A stretch of DNA of 64,000 nucleotides from Pseudomonas azerbaijanoccidentalis. GTDB taxonomy: Bacteria > Pseudomonadota > Gammaproteobacteria > Pseudomonadales > Pseudomonadaceae. This document shows, one piece after another, positions 35,885 through 43,288 of this stretch; the stretch's first letter is position 1; the number at the start of each line of letters is the position of its first letter. The DNA is taken from positions 248,001-312,000 of the forward strand of contig NZ_JAHSTU010000001.1 in NCBI RefSeq assembly GCF_019145495.1. Direction: 5' to 3'. A model generated the notes under the pieces. The model searched no databases and was not told the origin of the DNA. It saw only the letters and a program-made list of their open reading frames with translations. Made by a program: the position numbers and the translations under genes.

Positions 35885-36303
35885 ACGCATCGAAAGAAAA
35901 AACTTAAAAATATTTATATCGTCTATTGCCCATCGCGCGAAGCGGATACCTCACTCGTTTAAAATAATTCAGGCCAAAAATTGACGTTATCCGATATTTA
36001 TTGCTGGATTTCTTTAGCAAAGAGGGCGCCCAGTAAGTTGTTTGTTTTGCTGAGTGCGTGTGTACGCAAAAATTAAGGAATGGCGCTAGTAGTATCTGAA
36101 TTTCATTCGTCGTGTTTATATTGCTTGCCTCCTGTTGTCTGAAAGCTTATTCCTACGCCATGCATGTATATGTGTCCATTTGTAACGTGGACACAACATG
36201 AAATAATCTGCATATTGAATTGAGATGTAATGAAGTCATAGAAATGAATTGTTTTCTGATTAATAATTTATTTCTCCGTTGCTGGTGACGGTTCGAGGTA
36301 TAC
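35885..36303 (+). promoter_or_regulatory. A+T-rich leader region of the pap cluster
   Basis: 419 bases, much richer in A+T than the chromosome around it, with no credible gene. It contains the palindrome described separately and a weak TTGTAA-18-TAATCT promoter candidate at about 36180-36209. The first cluster gene starts at 36304 behind CGAGGT. The change in composition begins right after the galU terminator, suggesting an insertion border here. Confidence 0.55.
36171..36195. promoter_or_regulatory. Perfect 8-bp-arm palindrome, candidate operator
   Basis: Arms TGTGTCCA and TGGACACA with a nine-base centre. It lies about 110 bases before the first pap-cluster gene and overlaps the only promoter-like hexamers in the region. 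It is shaped like a dimeric repressor or activator site. No regulator gene is in the cluster, so the binding protein would be encoded elsewhere. Confidence 0.45.
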
Positions 36304-37737
36304 ATGGAATTCGACGTTATTGTCGTAGGTGCAGGAGCAGTTGGTGGTTCAATTGCATATGAGCTATCAACACGAGGTTTAAACGTATGTCGCATAGGTG
36401 AGACGGATCGTACAAATGCAGCCTCAAAAGCTGCAGGGGCAATGAATGGATGTTTCGGGGAGGTAACAAGCGGTCTACTTTCGAGTGATCATGGTCGATT
36501 AAAACTAGATATGGACCGACAAGCCCAACACCTGTGGTCAAGTTGGGCGGAGCGCTTGGCAATTTCTTCTCGTGATTCTAGTTCGTTATTTAGCGCTATT
36601 GGGACCCATGTGCTGCTCAATACCGCTGGCATGGATGAAGTGGACAGCGTTAACTACGACACCATCGAGAGTACCCTTCGTGAGTATGGTGAGCCGTTCG
36701 AAGTTGTTGAACCACGTAATATGGAGTGGCTTAAGCCCAATCACTTGGTTCGCCCTCTGCGGGGGTTGTACATACCAAACGAACACTCAGTGAATTCGCA
36801 TCTTTTACTGGAGAAACTGGATGCGGCATTTGTCACCGAAGGCGGCACGCTGAAAAATGAGAATGCTAAGCGAGTGTTGGCTGAGAGTGGGGTAGCAACG
36901 GGTGTCGAGTTGTGCAGTGGGGAGGTTCTCTGGGCAAGGAAGGTTGTGGTTGCCGCAGGCGTTCAATCTCTGGATTTGCTCAGTGATTTCGATGAGCTCG
37001 TAAAGAGAATTCCACCGCTGTTCAGTGGTTATGGCGTCTCCATTCTCGTAAAGATGCCAGAAGGGGTTGATTTGCCGAGCTCGGTCATACGGACGCCAAA
37101 TCGTGCCTTTGCATGCGGCTTACACTGTGTCCCTCGTGGGGATGGGGTGTTGTATCTGGGGGCAACTAACATTATTTCGGAGCAGCCAAAGCAACAGGCT
37201 CTCATATCAGATGTTCAGTTTTTGCTTGATTGTGCTGTTGATCAATTGAACCTGGACCTTCATGGCGCAGAAATAATTTCTATACAAGTTGGTAATAGAC
37301 CAATTCCAGCAGATGGTTTTCCATTGATTGGCGAGTGCTGCATCGAAGGTCTTTGGCTCGCAACAGGTACCTACCGAGATGGACTGCACCAATCACCATT
37401 GTTGGCGCGGTATATAGCTGATTGCCTGTCCGATGTAGAGACTCCTGATCTAGATCTTAGCCCTTTCAAGCCAGTTCGTGCTCCTCTATCTGGGTTTACC
37501 CGCGAGCATACAGTCAGGGAAACGGTACAGCAGATGTTTGCCACTGGATATGAGTATCGTTGGAATATAAAGCCTTATTGGTTTCCTTTGTTGGATGAAG
37601 GGCTGTCGCGTAATTATGAACAGCTAATAAATGACTTGCATCCGTCATTTACCCCTCCGCCGGAGCTGGTGGCATTCTCCTATCTTTATGAGTCAATCTT
37701 GAAAAGACTTTCGCAGTATTACAAGGAGTGGTCATGA
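36304..37737 (+). CDS. FAD-dependent oxidoreductase (glycine oxidase/DAO-like), pap cluster
   Basis: 477 residues. The FAD-binding GxGxxG motif lies at the N-terminus (VIVVGAGAVGGSIAYELSTRG). The DAO-fold C-terminal motifs are RPIPADGFPLIG (about 331) and TGTYRDGLHQSPLLARYIAD (about 355), wording close to glycine oxidase/ThiO. A C-terminal tail of nearly 100 residues (PLSGFTREHTVRETVQQMF...) extends past the normal fold and is unusual. Substrate unknown. By context it may oxidise an amine intermediate such as 4-aminophenylalanine, its aminoketone, or a dihydropyrazine. The stop overlaps the next start (ATGA). Codon use includes ATA, AGA and TTA, unlike neighbours. Confidence 0.82.
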   Translation: MEFDVIVVGAGAVGGSIAYELSTRGLNVCRIGETDRTNAASKAAGAMNGCFGEVTSGLLSSDHGRLKLDMDRQAQHLWSSWAERLAISSRDSSSLFSAIGTHVLLNTAGMDEVDSVNYDTIESTLREYGEPFEVVEPRNMEWLKPNHLVRPLRGLYIPNEHSVNSHLLLEKLDAAFVTEGGTLKNENAKRVLAESGVATGVELCSGEVLWARKVVVAAGVQSLDLLSDFDELVKRIPPLFSGYGVSILVKMPEGVDLPSSVIRTPNRAFACGLHCVPRGDGVLYLGATNIISEQPKQQALISDVQFLLDCAVDQLNLDLHGAEIISIQVGNRPIPADGFPLIGECCIEGLWLATGTYRDGLHQSPLLARYIADCLSDVETPDLDLSPFKPVRAPLSGFTREHTVRETVQQMFATGYEYRWNIKPYWFPLLDEGLSRNYEQLINDLHPSFTPPPELVAFSYLYESILKRLSQYYKEWS

Positions 37738-38585
37738 GTCTTACTGATCGTGAGTATCTTGCTATTAATCAAGCGCGGGCCATGTTGCAGGAATCTGGTG
37801 TCTGGGACTTGGAGGAAGATTTGAGTTGTCTTATAGATCGCTATATCGAACGGGTGGATAAGGGTCGTGCGATCGAAGAATTTATGTTGGCGGTTCAAGA
37901 GCGATGTAACCGAATTCCTCTCGGGCATATTGTTGGCATGGTGGAGTTTGACGAAATGCCATTGGTGGTAGGTAGCGGCGTGTTTATCCCCCGTCCTCAC
38001 AGCAAAATCATTCACAAATGGCTGGAGGCCAGCACTGCGCTGCGACCGGGAGCGAGTGTTCTCGATTTGTGTGCCGGAAGTGGCGCGATTGGTTTGGCGA
38101 TCGCACGGCGCAGACCAGATTTGAAAGTGACATGCGTGGAGTTTGATGAGATAGCGGTGCAGTACCTCAAGCGCAACATCGACCGGATTGCTTGCAAGGG
38201 GGTACGGGTCAATCACTTGCAGGCAGACATTCGCGACGAACATGCATTTACACGATTCACACATCAAGTGGGTTTGATTGTCGCTAATCCTCCGTACGTC
38301 CCACAGTCCCAAGAGTTACTGCCTGAATGGAGTGATCACCATCCACAGGCATCAGTCTATTCCGGGGCCGATGGTCTTGAACTGATACGGCAAATCATCT
38401 CGCTCGCGCACCAACTACTAAGTCGCGAAGGTTGGCTAGTCATTGAGCATGGCGAGGAGCAGGCCCAAGCAGTACGCGAACTGCTTAAGCAGAGTCAGTT
38501 GATAAATATACAGACGGTAATCGATAAGGAGATGTCCGACGCGTCTGGCAGTTCAGTAATGACCGTCGGAAGCAAATCTCGTTGA
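37734..38585 (+). CDS. HemK/PrmC- or PapM-like SAM methyltransferase, pap cluster
   Basis: 283 residues. SAM-binding motif I is VLDLCAGSGAIGLAIARR (about 108), and the amide/amine-methyltransferase motif is VANPPYVPQS (about 184). HemK enzymes methylate release-factor glutamine, but this copy is remote from prfA and embedded in a PapABC cluster. From memory, PapM of pristinamycin biosynthesis, which N-methylates 4-aminophenylalanine, has this same HemK-like form, so an arylamine N-methyltransferase role is plausible. The ATG at 37734 (AAGGAG upstream) overlaps the preceding stop; a GTG two codons earlier is less likely. Confidence 0.8.
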   Translation: MSLTDREYLAINQARAMLQESGVWDLEEDLSCLIDRYIERVDKGRAIEEFMLAVQERCNRIPLGHIVGMVEFDEMPLVVGSGVFIPRPHSKIIHKWLEASTALRPGASVLDLCAGSGAIGLAIARRRPDLKVTCVEFDEIAVQYLKRNIDRIACKGVRVNHLQADIRDEHAFTRFTHQVGLIVANPPYVPQSQELLPEWSDHHPQASVYSGADGLELIRQIISLAHQLLSREGWLVIEHGEEQAQAVRELLKQSQLINIQTVIDKEMSDASGSSVMTVGSKSR

Positions 38586-38607
38586 TTTTCATAAAGGAGT
38601 TTTAGCA

Positions 38608-39879
38608 ATGGATGCGCAAACTAAACAAGACTGGATGAGCGTTCGTCGCGGTAATACTACTGATGCACTGGCGAAGGCTTACGAGGAAGGGCTGACAGGT
38701 TTTACCGTTGCGAGTCGGGTGGGTAAATATATTACCTTGCAAGACGAAGGTACGTTCACAGAGTTCGTTTCCTGTTCGTACTTGGGCTTAGAGACCCATT
38801 CTGCATTGATCGACGCCGCACACCAAGCTATGGAAACTTCCGGACTGCACCTGTCGTCTTCTCGAAGTGCAATGCGCCCGAGTTACCTGCCTCAACTGGA
38901 GGAGTTGCTTGGTCAGGTTTACAGAGGCAACGGCGTCGCGGTGTTCACCTCTACCAGCAGCGTCCATTTAGGTGTTTTACCGTTGCTGGGGAGTGGTTCG
39001 TTGAGTAGGTATCCGGTCAACAAACGCATCCACTGGCTGATGGACAAAACTGCCCATGCTTCGATGCAGGTGCTTAGGGGTATTTTGGGGCAGTTCGGAC
39101 CTGTTTCTAGAGTTGAATCTACCAATCCAGAATCTCTGACCACCGCGCTGAAAGAATGCACCGACAAAGGTGAGACTCCTGTGCTCTTGATCGACGGAAT
39201 TGGTTCGATGAGTGGTCTTGTACCCATCCCCGAGCTCTCACGGCAGTTAGAGTCGGCGCGGGGATATATATACGTAGACGACGCCCATGGTATTTCTATC
39301 GTCGGACGTCATGGTGCGGGATATGCCTTTTCAGCGTTTGATCACTCGTTACCAGCGAATATTATTCTGGCTGGGTCTCTCTCCAAGGCCTTTGGCGGTT
39401 CCGGTGGTTTTGTCGTGGTTTCGGATCCACGGGATATTGAAGTTATCCGAACCCTAGCGAATCCACTGATATTTGGTCATTCCATTATGGTGCCCATGCT
39501 GGCGGCGAACGTTGCCTCGGCGAAAATCCATCTCAGTGAAGAACTCAATGTGCTGCAACGGCGACTTTGGGAAAACGTTGGTCTTTTGGATTCCCTCACC
39601 GATAACCGATTGCTCAACGCAGGTATTCAGTCACCTGTCAGAGGAGCCTTCTTTGAAACAGAGGAGGCCGGTTTGCAGGCGGCGAGAACCCTGCGTGAGC
39701 AAGGCATGCTGCTCTTCCCGGTGTTTTATCCAATTATTGCCAAAGGCAAAGCGATGTTGCGTTTTGCGATATCAGCAAGCCACAGCGACAAAGACATCAG
39801 GTTATTAGGGGGGGCTCTGGAGGCTATGACGAGCAAAGGGTTATGGACGCCTGCTATCAATCAGCAGGATCACGCCTGA
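38608..39879 (+). CDS. PLP-dependent alpha-oxoamine synthase (BioF/KBL/CqsA-like), pap cluster
   Basis: 423 residues, fold type I. The PLP-binding features are YVDDAHGISIVGRHGAG (Asp/His at about 224) and the Schiff-base Lys in GSLSKAFGGSGGF (about 259). SCSYLGLETH and SSSRSAMRPSY fit the substrate-binding N-terminus. The family joins an amino acid to an acyl-CoA with loss of CO2, giving an alpha-aminoketone. No biotin or lipid genes are near. With PapABC next door, the amino acid may be 4-aminophenylalanine; the acyl donor is unknown, with acetyl-CoA simplest. AAAGGAG stands before the ATG. Confidence 0.85.
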   Translation: MDAQTKQDWMSVRRGNTTDALAKAYEEGLTGFTVASRVGKYITLQDEGTFTEFVSCSYLGLETHSALIDAAHQAMETSGLHLSSSRSAMRPSYLPQLEELLGQVYRGNGVAVFTSTSSVHLGVLPLLGSGSLSRYPVNKRIHWLMDKTAHASMQVLRGILGQFGPVSRVESTNPESLTTALKECTDKGETPVLLIDGIGSMSGLVPIPELSRQLESARGYIYVDDAHGISIVGRHGAGYAFSAFDHSLPANIILAGSLSKAFGGSGGFVVVSDPRDIEVIRTLANPLIFGHSIMVPMLAANVASAKIHLSEELNVLQRRLWENVGLLDSLTDNRLLNAGIQSPVRGAFFETEEAGLQAARTLREQGMLLFPVFYPIIAKGKAMLRFAISASHSDKDIRLLGGALEAMTSKGLWTPAINQQDHA

Positions 39880-39922
39880 CTGACGACTCTCTTCCAGAAA
39901 TTGGCTAACGGAGGTGCAAAAG

Positions 39923-40249
39923 ATGAAGCAGCAGGGACAGTTATCACAGACAGGCACGTCTAACATTTTGCAGCCGCAGCGGGAGCGGCTTGACTTGATA
40001 AATTTGCAAGTTGTCGACCTGCTTTCTGAGCGAATGAAGGTGTGTATGGACATTGCCGAACTCAAAGCCGCTCATGGCATTGCGATGATGCAACCCGGAC
40101 GAATTTCCTACGTGCTCGATATGATTAAGACTAAATCGGAGGCGGTGGGATTGAGGCCGGAATATACCGAGTCGATATTCAAACTGATTATAGAAGAGAC
40201 GTGTATTCAGGAAGACGTCCTGATCAATCAGTGTCTGGCCCCGGAGTAA
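39923..40249 (+). CDS. papB: PapB-like aminodeoxychorismate mutase (AroQ fold)
   Basis: 108 residues of all-helical AroQ chorismate-mutase type: QRERLDLINLQVVDLLSERMKVCMDIAELK, then MQPGRISYVLDMI, then YTESIFKLIIEETC. Arg20, Arg37, Lys48 and Arg60 line up with the E. coli catalytic Arg11, Arg28, Lys39 and Arg51. The positions of Asp48 and Glu52, near the C4 hydroxyl of chorismate, are Gln57 and Ile61. This suits a substrate with an amino group at C4, so 4-amino-4-deoxychorismate to 4-amino-4-deoxyprephenate is the likely reaction. The ATG at 39923 has GGAGG; a GTG three codons upstream overlaps that site. Five bases before papA. Confidence 0.8.
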   Translation: MKQQGQLSQTGTSNILQPQRERLDLINLQVVDLLSERMKVCMDIAELKAAHGIAMMQPGRISYVLDMIKTKSEAVGLRPEYTESIFKLIIEETCIQEDVLINQCLAPE

Positions 40250-40254
40250 CCCTC

Positions 40255-42324
40255 ATGAAAATATTGCTGATTGATAACTTCGATTCCTTCACCCAGAACA
40301 TCGCTCAGTATTTGTATGAGGTGACAGGCATTTGCGCAGATGTAGTCAAAAATACCATCCGGTACGATGAATTGGACGTTGGAAAATATGACGCTGTAGT
40401 GCTATCGCCTGGTCCAGGGCACCCTGGAGATGAGGGGGATTTTGGTGTTTGCGGTGACGTCATTCTCCATTCTCCTGTCCCGTTGCTTGGTATTTGTCTG
40501 GGACACCAAGGCATCGCTCAATTTCTTGGGGGGACGGTGGGGCACGCTCCCAACCCTGTGCACGGCTACCGCAGTCGCATTACTCATTCAGGTAAAAGGC
40601 TCTTCCGAGATTTGCCGGATCAGTTCGAAGTGGTCAGATACCATTCGTTGATGTGTACAAGCCTACCAGCAGAACTCCAATGTACGGCCTGGACGTCAGA
40701 AGGTGTGATCATGGCAATCGAACACGTCACCAGACCGGTTTGGGGTGTCCAGTTCCACCCCGAATCCATCGATTCAGAATATGGCCATGCGCTGTTGAGC
40801 AACTTCATACGCATGGCACTAGAACATAACGACAGTATTAGAGCTCGCTTAGAGTCCGACACGGAATGTACGTCGTCAAAAAATGCATTCGTCGCAATAG
40901 GGGGGATGCTGAATATGCAGCTTGCCTATCGCGAGTTCTCTGAATGCACGGATCCACAATCAGTATTTTCAACGCTCTATGCAGATGATCGTCATGCTTT
41001 TTGGTTAGACAGCGAGAAGTCGGAAAGACCTAATGCCCGCTACTCGATCATGGGCAGCGGGGATACACAAGGAGCGATAAGACTTGAGTACGATGTCAAC
41101 GATGAGTGTCTGAAACTTGAGGGCCCCAAAGGTAAAAAAAGCATCAAAGGAGACTTTTTTACACTGACTGCACAGATCTTCGAATCTGTGCAGGTGGCAA
41201 CCCCACAGTACTTGCCGTTTGTTTTCAAGGGTGGTTTTGTCGGCTACCTCGGTTACGAGTTGAAAGCACTAGCGGGTGGACGCAAAACTTATCGTTCGGT
41301 TTATCCGGATGCTTCTTTTATGTTTGCGCCACATTTCTTTGTCTTTGATCATCATGAAGACAAAACCTATGAATGCATGATGACTGCGACTGGAGATGCT
41401 GTTGTTTGGCCGTCCTTACCAGATTTTCTCAAACGTAATGATGATTCAACAGGTCATTGCACTACGTTTATTCCAGGTGCTGTAGATCAACTGAAGCTCT
41501 CGCTTGAGGACGGGCCAGATGATTACATCAGTAAGATCAATCAATCTCTCAAGTACATCACTGATGGAGAGTCGTATGAGATCTGTCTGACCAACAGGGC
41601 AAAAATGGCGTACGGCGGTGCGCCTTTGAGTGCTTATCGGCGAATGCGCCAGGCCAGCCCCGTACCTTACGGCGCCTATCTCTCGTTTGCAGGATTTTCA
41701 GTATTGAGCGCTTCGCCCGAAACCTTTCTCAGGATCGATGACAGCGGCTTGATCGAATCCAGACCGATCAAGGGAACCAGGCCGCGCAGTAAACAATTCG
41801 CAGAGGACCAAGTACTACGCAATGAGCTATGCAGCTCGGCCAAGGACAGGGCCGAAAACCTAATGATTGTCGATTTAGTGCGCCATGATTTGAATCAAGT
41901 GTGCCGTCCAGGCAGCGTTCATGTTCCTGAGATTTTCTCAGTGGAAAGCTTTTCTTCGGTTCACCAACTGGTATCAACGGTTCGTGGGCACCTTCGTTCG
42001 GATATTTCAACGATTGAAGCTATTCGGGCCTGTTTCCCAGGCGGTTCAATGACGGGAGCTCCGAAGAAGCGCACGATGGAAATTATTGACGTATTGGAGT
42101 CTTCTGCCCGCGGTGTCTACTCAGGCGCATTAGGCTGGTTATCTTTTAGTGGTGGAGCGGAACTGAGTATTGTCATCAGAACAGCAGTGCTGCAGGGTAA
42201 CGAGGCGAAATTTGGAATTGGTGGTGCGATCGTTGCGCACTCCGATCCACAGCAAGAACTTGAAGAAACTTTGGTCAAAGCTAGCGTGCCTTATTACAGT
42301 TTTGTCGCAGGGAGCGAATCATGA
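40255..42324 (+). CDS. papA: Fused aminodeoxychorismate synthase (PabA-PabB type)
   Basis: 689 residues. The N-terminal glutamine amidotransferase (1-190) has DNFDSFTQNIAQYL, Cys80 in GICLGHQG and the His/Glu in WGVQFHPES. The C-terminal chorismate-binding half has RPIKGTRPRSKQ, whose Lys is typical of aminodeoxychorismate synthases (anthranilate synthases have Ala), plus CFPGGSMTGAPKKRTMEIID and FGIGGAIVAHSDPQQELEETL. It converts chorismate and glutamine to 4-amino-4-deoxychorismate. Fused forms are typical of secondary metabolism (pristinamycin, chloramphenicol). The next gene overlaps by four bases. Confidence 0.92.
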   Translation: MKILLIDNFDSFTQNIAQYLYEVTGICADVVKNTIRYDELDVGKYDAVVLSPGPGHPGDEGDFGVCGDVILHSPVPLLGICLGHQGIAQFLGGTVGHAPNPVHGYRSRITHSGKRLFRDLPDQFEVVRYHSLMCTSLPAELQCTAWTSEGVIMAIEHVTRPVWGVQFHPESIDSEYGHALLSNFIRMALEHNDSIRARLESDTECTSSKNAFVAIGGMLNMQLAYREFSECTDPQSVFSTLYADDRHAFWLDSEKSERPNARYSIMGSGDTQGAIRLEYDVNDECLKLEGPKGKKSIKGDFFTLTAQIFESVQVATPQYLPFVFKGGFVGYLGYELKALAGGRKTYRSVYPDASFMFAPHFFVFDHHEDKTYECMMTATGDAVVWPSLPDFLKRNDDSTGHCTTFIPGAVDQLKLSLEDGPDDYISKINQSLKYITDGESYEICLTNRAKMAYGGAPLSAYRRMRQASPVPYGAYLSFAGFSVLSASPETFLRIDDSGLIESRPIKGTRPRSKQFAEDQVLRNELCSSAKDRAENLMIVDLVRHDLNQVCRPGSVHVPEIFSVESFSSVHQLVSTVRGHLRSDISTIEAIRACFPGGSMTGAPKKRTMEIIDVLESSARGVYSGALGWLSFSGGAELSIVIRTAVLQGNEAKFGIGGAIVAHSDPQQELEETLVKASVPYYSFVAGSES

Positions 42325-43193
42325 TGAGCGACACGGTTGTCGTATTGGGTGGGGCGGGTTTGGTTGGTTCGTTGATCAGCCGCATTCTTATGCAATATGG
42401 ATACGATGTGCGGGTGGTGGATCGCAGGCCTTCGGAACAGGAGAATGGCTTCTATGAAGTTGATGTCCCAAGCCCATTCAGCAACACCGAGCACATCTTC
42501 CAAGGGGTAGTTGCAGTGGTCTTTGCGCTGCCTGAAAGCGTGGCTATCCGGGCAATACCTTGGGTTGTTGGCTCTGTTTCGAGCGATGTTGTGTTCATAC
42601 CGACTTGTTCTGTTCAGGAGCCATTTTACAGAGCATTGAAGGATACCTCGTACCAGCAGCCTTTCGTCGGTGTCAATCCGATGTTTTCACCCAAGCTCTC
42701 CGTTCAGGGGCGCACCGTCGCAATTTGCCTAGAAGACGGCGACTCGCCTTCGACTTTCATTGAGCAACACCTGATGGAGGCTGGGATGAAGATAAAGCGA
42801 ATGACACCGGTGGCACATGATGAACTCATGGCGCTCTGTCAGGCGCTGCCCCATGCCGCAATTCTCGGGTTCGGTTTAGCGTTGGCAAGGTCTTCGCTAG
42901 ATCTGGAAAGCGCTCTTGAGGTAATGCCGCCTCCAATGCGCACAATGATGGCGTTATTGTCCCGGGTTCTGGTGAGTCCGCCTGAAGTCTACTGGGACAT
43001 ACAACTAGAAAATGACCAGGCCAGCCATCAGCGCGCTGCGCTGGCGGAAGGGATGGAACGATTGATGAAAAATGTCCGTAATCAGGATTACGACGAGTTC
43101 AGACGTGACCTAAAAGGCGTTTCAAATACATTGGGCAGTCGTTTGAATTCTGGAGCCGTCGATTGTCAGCACGTTTTTTCATTGCTGAACTGA
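42321..43193 (+). CDS. papC: PapC-like aminodeoxyprephenate dehydrogenase
   Basis: 290 residues, prephenate dehydrogenase family. The NAD-binding GGAGLVGSLISRIL is at about 9-22, the acidic residue ending strand 2 in VVDRRP, and FVGVNPMFSPKLSVQGRTVAIC plus HDELMALCQALPHAAILG form the substrate region. It should oxidatively decarboxylate 4-amino-4-deoxyprephenate to 4-aminophenylpyruvate. The start overlaps papA (ATGA); ATG at 42324 is an equal alternative. No aminotransferase is in the cluster, so a housekeeping aromatic transaminase must make 4-aminophenylalanine. Confidence 0.85.
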   Translation: MMSDTVVVLGGAGLVGSLISRILMQYGYDVRVVDRRPSEQENGFYEVDVPSPFSNTEHIFQGVVAVVFALPESVAIRAIPWVVGSVSSDVVFIPTCSVQEPFYRALKDTSYQQPFVGVNPMFSPKLSVQGRTVAICLEDGDSPSTFIEQHLMEAGMKIKRMTPVAHDELMALCQALPHAAILGFGLALARSSLDLESALEVMPPPMRTMMALLSRVLVSPPEVYWDIQLENDQASHQRAALAEGMERLMKNVRNQDYDEFRRDLKGVSNTLGSRLNSGAVDCQHVFSLLN

Positions 43194-43227
43194 TTAAATC
43201 CTCGCCAAGGAAGCGCGTAGGAAAGGT

Positions 43228-43265
43228 TTCACGGGTGCAATGAAAAATGTCCCGTGAATTTTTTT
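43228..43265 (+). terminator. Terminator or attenuator between papC and the exporter gene
   Basis: TTCACGGG and CCCGTGAA arms, 15-base loop, then seven T. It may end the biosynthetic operon or reduce read-through into the exporter gene. Confidence 0.7.
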
Positions 43266-43288
43266 GTGTGCAGTAAGGAGTTTTACCC

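Noticed and set aside
36153..36395. Minus-strand 80-codon frame at the left edge of the pap cluster as a regulator gene
   Set aside because: It overlaps the flavoenzyme start and the palindrome, is rich in Ser/Thr/Asn low-complexity sequence and shows no helix-turn-helix pattern.
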